NCBI RefSeq assembly: GCF_910579365.1
Contig: NZ_CAJTUX010000063.1
Coordinates: 1-14,619 of the forward strand
Length of the DNA stretch: 14,619 nt
Direction: 5' to 3'
DNA from: an uncultured Oscillibacter sp.
Lineage (GTDB): Bacteria; Bacillota; Clostridia; Oscillospirales; Oscillospiraceae
Shown: positions 1 through 5,558 of the stretch, piece by piece
Numbering within the stretch: position 1 is the stretch's first letter
How the letters are laid out: the number at the start of each line of letters is the position of its first letter
Position numbers and translations under genes: made by a program
Notes under the pieces: generated by a model
Told to the model about the DNA's origin: nothing
The model's database searches: none
What the model saw: the letters and a program-made list of their open reading frames with translations, nothing else

Positions 1-1303
1 GCTCGCCCACGCAGCGCAGGCGGCGGTTGCCCAGGTGGTCGATGTCGTCCTTGACGGAGATGCCCCGGCCCAGGCCGTTCATATAGTTGATGGACGTGAG
101 GATATCGTCCACGATGATGTGCTTGGGAACCAGCTGGTCCTTGTGCAGGATGATCTGGTCGATGAGCTCCTCGCCGCTGTACTGGCTCAGCAGCTCCTGG
201 AGCACGCCGAAGCGCACCCGCTCCTTGATGCCGCAGGTCTCCAGGGGGTCGAAGTCCACATAGCGGTTCATGTCGCACATGCCGTTGGAGGTCACCCGAA
301 GCGGGGTGCCGTCCACGTCGATGGTAACGTCGCTGACACCCACGGCGTCCAGCAGCCGGGCGTCCTCCTTGCTCAGGAGAGCCCCCTCGTCGAAGAGGAT
401 TTCGCCGGTGGCGGGGTCCGCCACGGGATAGACCAGCTTCCGCCCCGTGACCCGCTGCCACAGCGAGAGTTTCTTGTTAAACTTGTACCGCCCCACGACG
501 GAGAGATCGTACCGCCGGGGGTCGAAGAACAGACCGTTCACCAGCGCCTCGGAGGCCTCCACCGTAGGGGGCTCGCCGGGACGGAGGCGGCGGTAAATCT
601 CCAGCATGGCGTCCTCATAGGACTTGCAGGGATCCTTCTCCAGGGTGGCCACGATCCAGGGGTCGCCGCCGAAGCGGTCCAGAATCTCCTGGTCCGACTT
701 CAGTCCCACGGCCCGGAGCAGGCAGGTGACGGGAATCTTCCGGTTCTTGTCAATGCGGACCCAGAAGAGGCCCTTGTCGTCGGTCTCATATTCCAGCCAG
801 GCGCCCCGCTGGGGGATGACCTGGGAGGTCAGCAGGGGCAGGTCGGTCTTCAAATCCACCTCATGGCCGTAGTACACGCCGGGGGAGCGGACGATCTGGG
901 AGACCACGACCCGCTCCGCGCCGTTGATGACGAAGGTGCCGGAATGGGTCATCAGGGGGAAGTCCCCCATGAAGATCTCCTGCTCCTTGATCTCCTCGGT
1001 CTCCTTGTTCCGCAGGCGGACCTTCACCTTCAGGGGGGCGGCGTAGGTGGCGTCCCGGGCCTTGCACTCCTCCACGTTGTACTTGGGCTTCTCGTCCATC
1101 TTGTAGTCGATGAAGGTCAGCTCCAGGTTGCCCTGATAGTCGGCGATCGCGCCCACGTCGGCGAAGACCTCCCGCAGGCCGGTGTCCAGGAACTCCTGAT
1201 AGGAGTTCTTCTGGATTTCCAGGAGATTGGGCATGGGGACGACTTCTTCATACCGGGCAAAGTTCTTGCGGGGGGTCTTGCCGTAATACTTGTCTTTTGC
1301 CAT
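1..1303 (-). CDS. rpoB: RNA polymerase beta subunit, N-terminal part (cut by left window edge)
   Basis: Encodes the beta subunit of RNA polymerase, which with beta' forms the catalytic core. Reading the minus strand from the ATG at 1303 gives 434 uninterrupted codons to the window edge. Seen in the translation: start MAKDKYYGKTPRKNF; the conserved SQIVRSPGVYY stretch (about residues 135-145); and DDIDHLGNRRLR (419-430), which in this family lies a few dozen residues before the rifampicin-resistance region. That region, the catalytic parts and the C-terminus are therefore outside the window. AAAGGTGA eight bases upstream of the ATG is a good ribosome binding site. The gene has its own promoter (1506-1535) and a leader of about 195 bases. 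rplJ and rplL, the usual upstream neighbours, are absent; the nearest upstream genes are two serine tRNAs. Identification is very secure. Confidence 0.97.
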   Translation of the reverse strand, partial: MAKDKYYGKTPRKNFARYEEVVPMPNLLEIQKNSYQEFLDTGLREVFADVGAIADYQGNLELTFIDYKMDEKPKYNVEECKARDATYAAPLKVKVRLRNKETEEIKEQEIFMGDFPLMTHSGTFVINGAERVVVSQIVRSPGVYYGHEVDLKTDLPLLTSQVIPQRGAWLEYETDDKGLFWVRIDKNRKIPVTCLLRAVGLKSDQEILDRFGGDPWIVATLEKDPCKSYEDAMLEIYRRLRPGEPPTVEASEALVNGLFFDPRRYDLSVVGRYKFNKKLSLWQRVTGRKLVYPVADPATGEILFDEGALLSKEDARLLDAVGVSDVTIDVDGTPLRVTSNGMCDMNRYVDFDPLETCGIKERVRFGVLQELLSQYSGEELIDQIILHKDQLVPKHIIVDDILTSINYMNGLGRGISVKDDIDHLGNRRLRCVGE

Positions 1304-1500
1304 CTTCACATTCACCTTTCTTCCGCCCCCGCCTTTGGCGGCAGGAGAGGCAGATTCAGCCGCCCGCAGGCGGCGGAGTTTCCGACACGCCGGGCACTGT
1401 TGTTAAAAACCATCCATCCTGCTCTTGCATTCTTCTGGGAAACATGCTATACTACGGATAAGTTAATATGTCAGGTCCTTCCCATCCATTGCAGATAAGT
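1304..1500 (-). other. rpoB 5' leader region with GC-rich hairpins
   Basis: About 195 bases lie between the predicted start site (near 1499) and the rpoB ATG. Two small hairpins can be drawn: 1359-1374 (6-bp GCCGCC/GGCGGC stem, 4-base loop) and 1329-1341 (5-bp stem, AAA loop on the transcript). The second sits just ahead of the ribosome binding site. A tiny ORF of eight codons (near 1484 to 1458) has only a weak ribosome binding site and is probably chance. No known riboswitch or ribosomal-protein binding site was recognised. A role in tuning rpoB translation or attenuation is inference only. Confidence 0.5.
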
Positions 1501-1505
1501 GCCTC

Positions 1506-1535
1506 ATTTTACCACGTTCCCCTCTCCTCTGTCAA
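1506..1535 (-). promoter_or_regulatory. Strong sigma-A-type promoter for rpoB
   Basis: On the minus strand a perfect TTGACA (-35, positions 1535-1530) is followed after 18 bases by TAAAAT (-10, 1511-1506), preceded by TG to make an extended -10. The predicted start is near 1499. The promoter lies downstream of the tRNA terminator, so rpoB transcription is likely independent of the tRNAs. The -35 box sits at the centre of a dyad (1519-1546). Confidence 0.85.
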
Positions 1536-1546
1536 GAGGAAAGGGG
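1519..1546. repeat. 12-bp dyad centred on the rpoB -35 box
   Basis: CCCCTCTCCTCT (1519-1530) and AGAGGAAAGGGG (1535-1546) are inverted repeats matching at 11 of 12 positions around the 4-base centre GTCA. The -35 hexamer overlaps the centre. On the minus strand no T-run follows, so it is not a terminator in the direction of rpoB. It could be an operator-like site, or a terminator for transcripts on the plus strand, where CGTTTTATT follows. No regulator is known from this sequence. Confidence 0.6.
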
Positions 1547-1686
1547 CGTTTTATTGCGTAAATTCCCAAATTCCCCGATCCCGCAGCCGCTTTTCCCTCA
1601 TTCCCATTCGTACTCATGCGCACACCCCAGTCCATCCCCAAACCCGCGTCCAAGGGCCAGAACGAAGCGCCTCCCCCAAGGCGCGC
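1547..1686. other. Non-coding region upstream of the rpoB promoter
   Basis: No gene is supported here. It holds two tandem copies of AAATTCCC (1560-1575) and a 6-bp hairpin, GCGCCT/AGGCGC at 1667-1684, directly after the T-run of the tRNA terminator. The plus strand is markedly pyrimidine-rich, which produces open frames on both strands with no protein-like composition. Confidence 0.5.
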
Positions 1687-1719
1687 AAAAAAAGCCTCAG
1701 AACTCCATTCCAAGGCTTT
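1687..1719 (-). terminator. Intrinsic terminator downstream of the tRNA-Ser pair
   Basis: On the minus strand AAAGCCTTGGAA pairs with TTCTGAGGCTTT: 12 pairs including two G-U, with the 5-base loop TGGAG. A run of seven Ts follows, of which the first three pair. This is the classic Rho-independent layout. It lies about 170 bases beyond the last tRNA and upstream of the rpoB promoter, so it should separate the two transcription units. Confidence 0.85.
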
Positions 1720-1777
1720 CCACAGCAAACGCAAAAACTCAAATTCCCCCTCGTATCCCCCGCGTCTCCCGTCCCCC

Positions 1778-1880
1778 TCCGCCGCGAGTCCGGCGAAGCG
1801 AGTCGCGGCGGAAGGCGAAGAAATTCCCATCACCGCGCAGTTTTCGGCAAAGCCGGAAACGAAGCAGTGATGGGAATTTC
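1778..1880. repeat. Compound palindromic repeat next to tRNA-Ser(GCU)
   Basis: Two palindromes lie side by side. GAAATTCCCATCAC (1820-1833) is perfectly inverted at 1867-1880 (14-bp stem), enclosing a smaller 9-bp hairpin (1840-1860) with an AAA loop. TCCGCCGCGA (1778-1787) is perfectly inverted at 1803-1812 (10-bp stem, 15-base loop). The 14-bp stem begins five bases after the encoded CCA of the tRNA. Its 3' arm on the minus strand is followed by TTCGCC, too poor in T for a convincing terminator. It looks like a dispersed intergenic repeat unit, but only one copy is in the window, so that is inference. Confidence 0.6.
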
Positions 1881-1885
1881 TGAGC

Positions 1886-1978
1886 TGGCGCGGAAGGAGG
1901 GATTTGAACCCTCGCGCCGGTTTTATCCAGCCTACTCCCTTAGCAGGGGAGCCCCTTCGGCCACTTGGGTACTTCCGC
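1886..1978 (-). tRNA. tRNA-Ser (anticodon GCU)
   Basis: The minus strand folds as a class II tRNA. The acceptor GCGGAAG (1978-1972) pairs with CTTCCGC (1896-1890), and a G discriminator and encoded CCA (1888-1886) follow. The anticodon stem CTCCC/GGGAG carries the loop with GCT. There is a long variable arm and a T arm with GGTTCAAATCC. GCU reads serine AGC/AGU codons. It is 23 bases downstream of tRNA-Ser(UGA) and shares its promoter. Confidence 0.96.
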
Positions 1979-2001
1979 GTATTGGATTCTGTTTTAAAAT
2001 T

Positions 2002-2089
2002 TGGCGGAGAGAGTGGGATTCGAACCCACGGGCACTTGCGCGCCGCCGGTTTTCAAGACCGGTTCCTTCAACCACTCGGACATCTCTCC
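2002..2089 (-). tRNA. tRNA-Ser (anticodon UGA)
   Basis: On the minus strand the acceptor GGAGAGA (2089-2083) pairs with TCTCTCC (2012-2006). A G discriminator (2005) and encoded CCA (2004-2002) follow. The anticodon arm CCGGT-CTTGAAA-ACCGG gives anticodon TGA, reading serine UCN codons. A long variable arm and GGTTCGAATCC in the T arm confirm a class II serine tRNA. It is the first gene of the two-tRNA unit. Confidence 0.96.
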
Positions 2090-2105
2090 ACTTGGAAGGC
2101 GCCGT

Positions 2106-2121
2106 CTCTCGAACACGAGAG
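2106..2121 (-). other. Perfect 6-bp hairpin at the 5' end of the tRNA transcript
   Basis: CTCTCG (2121-2116 on the minus strand), loop TGTT, CGAGAG (2111-2106). It begins three to four bases before the predicted start site (about 2117) and lies in the 28-base leader ahead of tRNA-Ser(UGA). It may aid 5' processing, or it could be a small operator-like dyad just after the -10 box. Confidence 0.5.
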
Positions 2122-2123
2122 TT

Positions 2124-2152
2124 ATCATACCATATCCCCCCTCTCTTGTCAA
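2124..2152 (-). promoter_or_regulatory. Near-consensus extended -10 promoter for the serine tRNAs
   Basis: A perfect TTGACA (2152-2147) is followed by exactly 17 bases and then TATGAT (2129-2124), with TG one base before the -10. A/T-rich sequence (AAAATTTTG) lies just upstream of the -35. This is among the strongest promoter sequences possible for sigma-A and fits a stable-RNA gene. It begins about 34 bases after the stop codon of the deacetylase gene. Confidence 0.92.
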
Positions 2153-2186
2153 CAAAATTTTGCGTTCCTTTTCCAAAACAGGCTCC

Positions 2187-2897
2187 TCAGCCCGCCCCCG
2201 TCCGGTATATCCGTCCCGCCTCCGGCGTCACGCCGTTCAGCCAGAGCAGCTCCTCCACCGTCACAAACCAATAGCCCTCCGCCGCCAGCGTGTCCACCAC
2301 CTTCAGCGCCGCGTCCACCGAGGTGGGATAGATGTCGTGGAGCAGAATGATGCTGCCGGGCTTCACGTACTCCAAAATGGCCTGGGTCACCTTCCCGGTG
2401 TCCCGGCTCTCCCAGTCCCGGGGGTCCACGGACCACTTCACCATGGGCACGCCGAAGTCCGCCTCCGTCCCGGGCGTCACCTGTCCATAGGGGGGCCGCA
2501 GCCAATAGGGCCCCCCGCCCACCAGCGCCTCCAGGGCCCTCTCCGTCCGGCCCACCTCCTCCTCCACCACGGCGGCGGGGGCTCCGTCCAGCCGCTGGTG
2601 GCTCCAGGTGTGGTTTCCGATCTGGTGCCCCTCCTCCGCCATCCGGGTCACCAGGTCGGCGTTGTCCTCGATCTGCTGGCCGATGAGGAAAAACGTGGCC
2701 GCCACGTCCCGCTGCTTCAGCCCGTCCAGCAGGCGGTCCGTGGTCCCCCGGCGGGGACCGTCGTCAAAGGTCAGCGCCACATATTTCTCTCCCGCCGGAA
2801 TGACCGCCCCGCCATCCGCCGGCAGGGCCTCGCCTCCGGAGAGGCAAAGTGCGGCCAGAACCGCCAGCAGACATATCCAAACGCCCTTTTTTGCCAT
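2187..2897 (-). CDS. Secreted polysaccharide deacetylase (NodB-homology domain)
   Basis: Predicted metal-dependent deacetylase acting on N-acetylated cell-wall or surface polysaccharide outside the membrane (236 residues). Residues 1-27 form a Sec signal peptide: basic MAKK, a hydrophobic core VWICLLAVLAALCL, and probable cleavage around ALPA. The Cys does not sit in a lipobox. All five NodB motifs are visible: TFDDGP (43-48, catalytic Asp and metal Asp), HTWSH (96-100, metal His pair), RPPYG (134-138), DPRDW (158-162) and LLHD (185-188, catalytic His). I chose the ATG at 2897 because it opens the signal peptide directly; an in-frame ATG at 2960 would add 21 residues that look unlike a signal sequence. 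The substrate (peptidoglycan GlcNAc or MurNAc, chitin-like or other) cannot be told. It lies alone between the alpha-operon hairpin and the tRNAs. Confidence 0.9.
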   Translation of the reverse strand: MAKKGVWICLLAVLAALCLSGGEALPADGGAVIPAGEKYVALTFDDGPRRGTTDRLLDGLKQRDVAATFFLIGQQIEDNADLVTRMAEEGHQIGNHTWSHQRLDGAPAAVVEEEVGRTERALEALVGGGPYWLRPPYGQVTPGTEADFGVPMVKWSVDPRDWESRDTGKVTQAILEYVKPGSIILLHDIYPTSVDAALKVVDTLAAEGYWFVTVEELLWLNGVTPEAGRIYRTGAG

Positions 2898-2930
2898 TGC
2901 GCAGCTCGCCCCCTCTTGTTCATTCGGGTC

Positions 2931-2958
2931 TAGTATGCGCAGCGCGGGGCCATTTTTC
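2931..2958 (-). promoter_or_regulatory. Possible promoter of the deacetylase gene (weak)
   Basis: On the minus strand CATACTA (2937-2931) lies about 33 bases before the chosen ATG, with GAAAAA (2958-2953) 15 bases upstream of it. CATACTA fits the -10 pattern of sporulation sigma factors G/E (CAT..TA) better than sigma-A, but the -35 match is poor. No good sigma-A promoter was seen in this gap. Treat as a candidate only. Confidence 0.25.
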
Positions 2959-3017
2959 ATTGGAAAAATCAGTAAAATTTCCGCCCGGCCATCCCGGAGC
3001 CCTCCGCCCGGAAGAAG

Positions 3018-3065
3018 TAAGAGCTCTTTGTCACAGGCCTAGGTTCCCATGACAAAGAGCTCTTA
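3018..3065 (-). terminator. Long-stem hairpin ending the ribosomal/alpha operon
   Basis: TAAGAGCTCTTTGTCA (3018-3033) is perfectly inverted at 3050-3065: a 16-bp stem with a 16-base loop. It begins 9 bases after the rplQ stop codon. In the operon direction the tail is CTTCTTCCGG, only moderately T-rich. On the plus strand the tail is TTCGTGTTTTT, so the hairpin might work better against antisense transcription. Its position makes it the likely 3' end of the alpha-operon mRNA, but some readthrough into the deacetylase gene is possible. Confidence 0.7.
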
Positions 3066-3074
3066 TTCGTGTTT

Positions 3075-3410
3075 TTACACCAGTTCCAGCATGGCGGTCT
3101 CCGCCGCGTCGCCCCGGCGGATGCCGGTGCGAATGATGCGGGTATAGCCGCCGTTGCGCTCCGCGTAGGTGGGCGCAATCTCCTTGAACAGCTTCTTGCA
3201 CACGTCTTCCCGGGTGATGAAGCTCATGGCCTGGCGGTAGGCGGCCAGGTCGTTCTTCTTGCCCAGGGTAATCATCTTCTCAGCCAGAGGCTTAATCTCC
3301 TTGGCACGGGTGACGGTGGTCTCCATCTTTCCGTTATCCAGGAAATCCGTGACCTGCTGACGCAGCATCGCTCTGCGCTGGTCAGAGGTCTTGCCGAGCT
3401 TACGAGGCAT
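3075..3410 (-). CDS. rplQ: Large-subunit ribosomal protein L17
   Basis: L17 (bL17) is a structural protein of the 50S subunit near the peptide exit region. The 111-residue product starts MPRKLGKTSDQRRAMLR and contains TTVTRAKEIKPLAEKMITLGKK, both hallmarks of the family, and ends in a short bacterial form without a C-terminal extension. I chose the ATG at 3410 because GGAGG lies eight bases upstream; an upstream in-frame start at 3428 would add six residues containing that site. It is the last gene of the alpha operon, 75 bases after rpoA, and the gap contains two tandem hairpins. The 16-bp-stem hairpin follows its stop. Confidence 0.97.
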   Translation of the reverse strand: MPRKLGKTSDQRRAMLRQQVTDFLDNGKMETTVTRAKEIKPLAEKMITLGKKNDLAAYRQAMSFITREDVCKKLFKEIAPTYAERNGGYTRIIRTGIRRGDAAETAMLELV

Positions 3411-3440
3411 TTCGGTTTCCTCCTTCACTTGTTTTCTCTT

Positions 3441-3478
3441 GGCAGCACCGCTGCCCGGTCCGCCGCCAGGAGCGGCGG
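3441..3478 (-). other. Tandem GC-rich hairpins between rpoA and rplQ
   Basis: Two stem-loops fill the gap. The first is 3460-3478 (CCGCCGC/GCGGCGG, 7 bp, 5-base loop) and the second 3441-3455 (GGCAGC/GCTGCC, 6 bp, 3-base loop). Neither is followed by a T-run, so they are not simple terminators. They may stabilise or mark a cleavage point in the mRNA and so adjust the rpoA-to-rplQ ratio; this is inference. Confidence 0.55.
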
Positions 3479-3485
3479 GTTAATT

Positions 3486-4430
3486 TCAGTTGTTCTCCTC
3501 GTCGGCCAGGTGCAGGCCCATCATGGCCAGCTTGTTGATGACCTCCTCCAGGGACTTGCGGCCCAGGTTCCGGACCTTCATCATCTCGTCCTCGGTCTTG
3601 GAAATCAGATCCTCCACCGTATTGATGTTGGCCCGCTTGAGGCAGTTGAAGCTCCGGACGCTGAGGTCCAGCTCTTCGATGGTCATCTCCAGCACCTTGT
3701 CCCGCTGGGCCTCCGCCTTCTCCACCAGGGTCGGGCGGCTGCCGACGTTCTCGCTCAGGTTGGTGAACAGCGTAAAGTGGTCGCAGAGGATCTTGGCTCC
3801 CAGAGATACAGCGTCCCGGGCGGAGATCGTGCCATCCGTCCAGACCTCCAGCGTCAGCTTGTCGAAGTCACTGGAAGCGCCCACCCGGGTGGGCTCCACG
3901 GTGTAGTTTACCTTATACACCGGCGTATAGATGGAATCCACCCCAATGGTGCCGATCACATTCTGCGCCGGCTTGTTGCGGTCGGCGGGGACGTAGCCCC
4001 GCCCGTGGGACAGGGTGATCTCCATGTTCAGCGCCGCCCCATTGTCCAGCGTGGCGATGTGAAGGTCCGGATTCAGCACCTCCACCTCGCCGTCGGCCTT
4101 GATGTCGCCCGCCGTCACCACACAGGGGCCCACCGCCTCAATATAAACCGTCTTCACGGTCTCGCTGTGGAGCTTCGTCAGAAGTCCCTTCACGTTCAGC
4201 ACGATCTCCGTCACATCCTCCTTCACGCCGGGGATGGTGGAAAACTCATGCTGCACACCGGCGATCTTGATGGTGGTCGGCGCGGTGCCGGGCAGGGAAG
4301 AGAGCATCACGCGGCGCAGAGCGTTGCCAAGCGTGGTGCCGAAGCCGCGCTCCAGCGGTTCCACAACATATTTGCCATAGGCCGCGTCTCCCGGTGTCTC
4401 GATACATTCAATCTGGGGCTTGTCAATCAC
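3486..4430 (-). CDS. rpoA: RNA polymerase alpha subunit
   Basis: Alpha dimerises to nucleate RNA polymerase assembly, and its C-terminal domain binds UP elements and activators. The product is 314 residues, normal for the family. Domains seen: N-terminal assembly domain (about 1-230) with ERGFGTTLGNALRRVMLSSLPG (27-48), a short linker, and the C-terminal domain (about 247-310) with the DNA-binding RSFNCLKRANINT (259-271) and the helix-hairpin-helix VRNLGRKSLEEV (286-297). The start is GTG at 4430, supported by GGAGGG seven bases upstream and by MIDKPQIECIE, which matches the usual N-terminus. It lies between rpsD (81-base gap with a hairpin) and rplQ (75-base gap with two hairpins), the widest normal gaps in the operon after the spc insertion. 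Confidence 0.98.
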   Translation of the reverse strand: MIDKPQIECIETPGDAAYGKYVVEPLERGFGTTLGNALRRVMLSSLPGTAPTTIKIAGVQHEFSTIPGVKEDVTEIVLNVKGLLTKLHSETVKTVYIEAVGPCVVTAGDIKADGEVEVLNPDLHIATLDNGAALNMEITLSHGRGYVPADRNKPAQNVIGTIGVDSIYTPVYKVNYTVEPTRVGASSDFDKLTLEVWTDGTISARDAVSLGAKILCDHFTLFTNLSENVGSRPTLVEKAEAQRDKVLEMTIEELDLSVRSFNCLKRANINTVEDLISKTEDEMMKVRNLGRKSLEEVINKLAMMGLHLADEENN

Positions 4431-4458
4431 GCAGTACCCTCCTTCATCTTCTCAACGC

Positions 4459-4477
4459 GGCGGCGGATTCCGCCGCC
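4459..4477 (-). other. GC-rich hairpin between rpsD and rpoA
   Basis: GGCGGCGG and CCGCCGCC form a perfect 8-bp stem with a 3-base loop in the middle of the 81-base rpsD-rpoA gap. No T-run follows. It lies about 28 bases upstream of the rpoA start codon, ahead of the ribosome binding site. Possible roles are mRNA processing or stabilisation, or control of rpoA translation; none can be shown here. Confidence 0.55.
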
Positions 4478-4511
4478 TCTGGTTCGGCTCATTCTCGAGG
4501 GTATCCTCCGC

Positions 4512-5114
4512 TTACTTGGAGTACAGCTCAACGATCAGGTGCTCCTCCACGGGGATATCAATATCCTCACGAGCGGGAAGACGGGTCACGGTGCCCTTCA
4601 GGGTGTTCTTCTCCCGCTCCAGCCACGCGGGCAGGAGGAAGATCGGGGCGTCCTGCCCGGTGAGGCGCTTAAACACCTCGCTGGAGCGGCTGCCCTCGGC
4701 GACCTCGACGACGTCGCCGGCCTTCACCTGATAGGAGGGGATGTCGACCTTCTTGCCGTTGACGGTGAAATGCGCGTGATTCACCAGCTGGCGGGCCTGG
4801 CGGCGGGTCATGGCGAAGCCCATGCGGTACACCACGTTGTCCAGGCGGCGCTCCACGTTGATCAGCAGGTTATCGCCGGTCTTGCCGGGGGCGGCGGCGG
4901 CGGCCTCGTAGTAGCTGTGGAACTGCTTTTCCAGAATGCCGTAGATGAACTTGACCTTCTGCTTCTCGTTCAGCTGAATGCCATACTCGCTCTTCTTCTT
5001 GCGCATCTGGCCGCCGGGATTCCGGTTGGTCTCCTTCTTGGCGTAACCCATGACGGCGGGAGAGATGCCCAGAGCCTTGCAGCGCTTGGCAATCGGCTGC
5101 ATATTCCTTGCCAT
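4512..5114 (-). CDS. rpsD: Small-subunit ribosomal protein S4
   Basis: S4 (uS4) is a primary 16S rRNA binder that starts 30S assembly near the 5' domain. The 200-residue product has the S4 N-terminal region with KKKSEYGIQLNEKQKVKF (39-56) and the S4 RNA-binding domain (about 89-155) with ERRLDNVVYRMGFAMTRRQA. The N-terminus has only a single Cys (12) instead of the four-Cys zinc knuckle, so this is a zinc-independent form. The ATG at 5114 is preceded by GAGGAGGT. rpsD sits between rpsK and rpoA, as in E. coli and many clostridia; in B. subtilis it is a separate gene. S4 is a known autogenous regulator in several bacteria, but no S4 target structure was recognised here. Confidence 0.97.
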   Translation of the reverse strand: MARNMQPIAKRCKALGISPAVMGYAKKETNRNPGGQMRKKKSEYGIQLNEKQKVKFIYGILEKQFHSYYEAAAAAPGKTGDNLLINVERRLDNVVYRMGFAMTRRQARQLVNHAHFTVNGKKVDIPSYQVKAGDVVEVAEGSRSSEVFKRLTGQDAPIFLLPAWLEREKNTLKGTVTRLPAREDIDIPVEEHLIVELYSK

Positions 5115-5138
5115 ATTGCTTGTTACCTCCTCTTTCGA

Positions 5139-5543
5139 TTACACGCGGCGGCGCTTCGGCGGACGGCAGCCGTTGTGGGGGATGGGGGTGACGTCCTTAA
5201 TCATCGTCACTTCCAGGCCCACGGCCTGCAGCGCCCGGATGGCGGCCTCGCGGCCCTGGCCGGGGCCCTTGACGAACACTTCCACGGTCTTGAGTCCATG
5301 CTCCATGGCGGCGCGGGCGGCGGTCTCCGCCGCAGTCTGGGCCGCGAAGGGGGTGGACTTCTTGCTGCCCCGGAAGCCGAGGCCGCCGGAGGAGGCCCAG
5401 GAGATGGCGTTGCCCTGGGAATCGGTGACGGTCACCATGGTGTTGTTGAAGGAAGAACGGATATGGACCTGACCACGCTCGATGTTCTTCCGCTCGCGGC
5501 GGCGGCGGATCACTTTCTTGCCGCCGGATTTCTGTGCTGCCAT
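5139..5543 (-). CDS. rpsK: Small-subunit ribosomal protein S11
   Basis: S11 (uS11) lies on the 30S platform near the mRNA exit. The 134-residue product has an extra basic N-terminal stretch (RRRRERKNIERG, 13-24), then the family core with HIRSSFNNTMVTVTD and GFRGSKKSTPFAAQ, and ends with DVTPIPHNGCRPPKRRRV, the conserved C-terminus. The ATG at 5543 has GGAGGGA nine bases upstream. It follows rpsM by 15 bases and precedes rpsD by 24, consistent with one transcript. Length and motifs are ordinary. Confidence 0.98.
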   Translation of the reverse strand: MAAQKSGGKKVIRRRRERKNIERGQVHIRSSFNNTMVTVTDSQGNAISWASSGGLGFRGSKKSTPFAAQTAAETAARAAMEHGLKTVEVFVKGPGQGREAAIRALQAVGLEVTMIKDVTPIPHNGCRPPKRRRV

Positions 5544-5558
5544 ATTCTTTCTCCCTCC

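Noticed and set aside
35..1498. 487-codon plus-strand open frame
   Set aside because: It lies antisense to rpoB, whose translation is unmistakable, and runs on through the rpoB leader.
1519..1546. Terminator of the tRNA unit in the minus direction
   Set aside because: No T-run follows on the minus strand, and the hairpin overlaps the rpoB -35 box; the real terminator is at 1687-1719.
1504..1833. 109-codon minus-strand open frame upstream of rpoB
   Set aside because: It starts within a palindrome, spans the intrinsic terminator and the rpoB promoter, has no convincing ribosome binding site and no recognisable family.
1468..2274. 268-codon plus-strand open frame across the tRNA region
   Set aside because: It runs antisense through both serine tRNAs, two promoters and a terminator; the composition is not protein-like.
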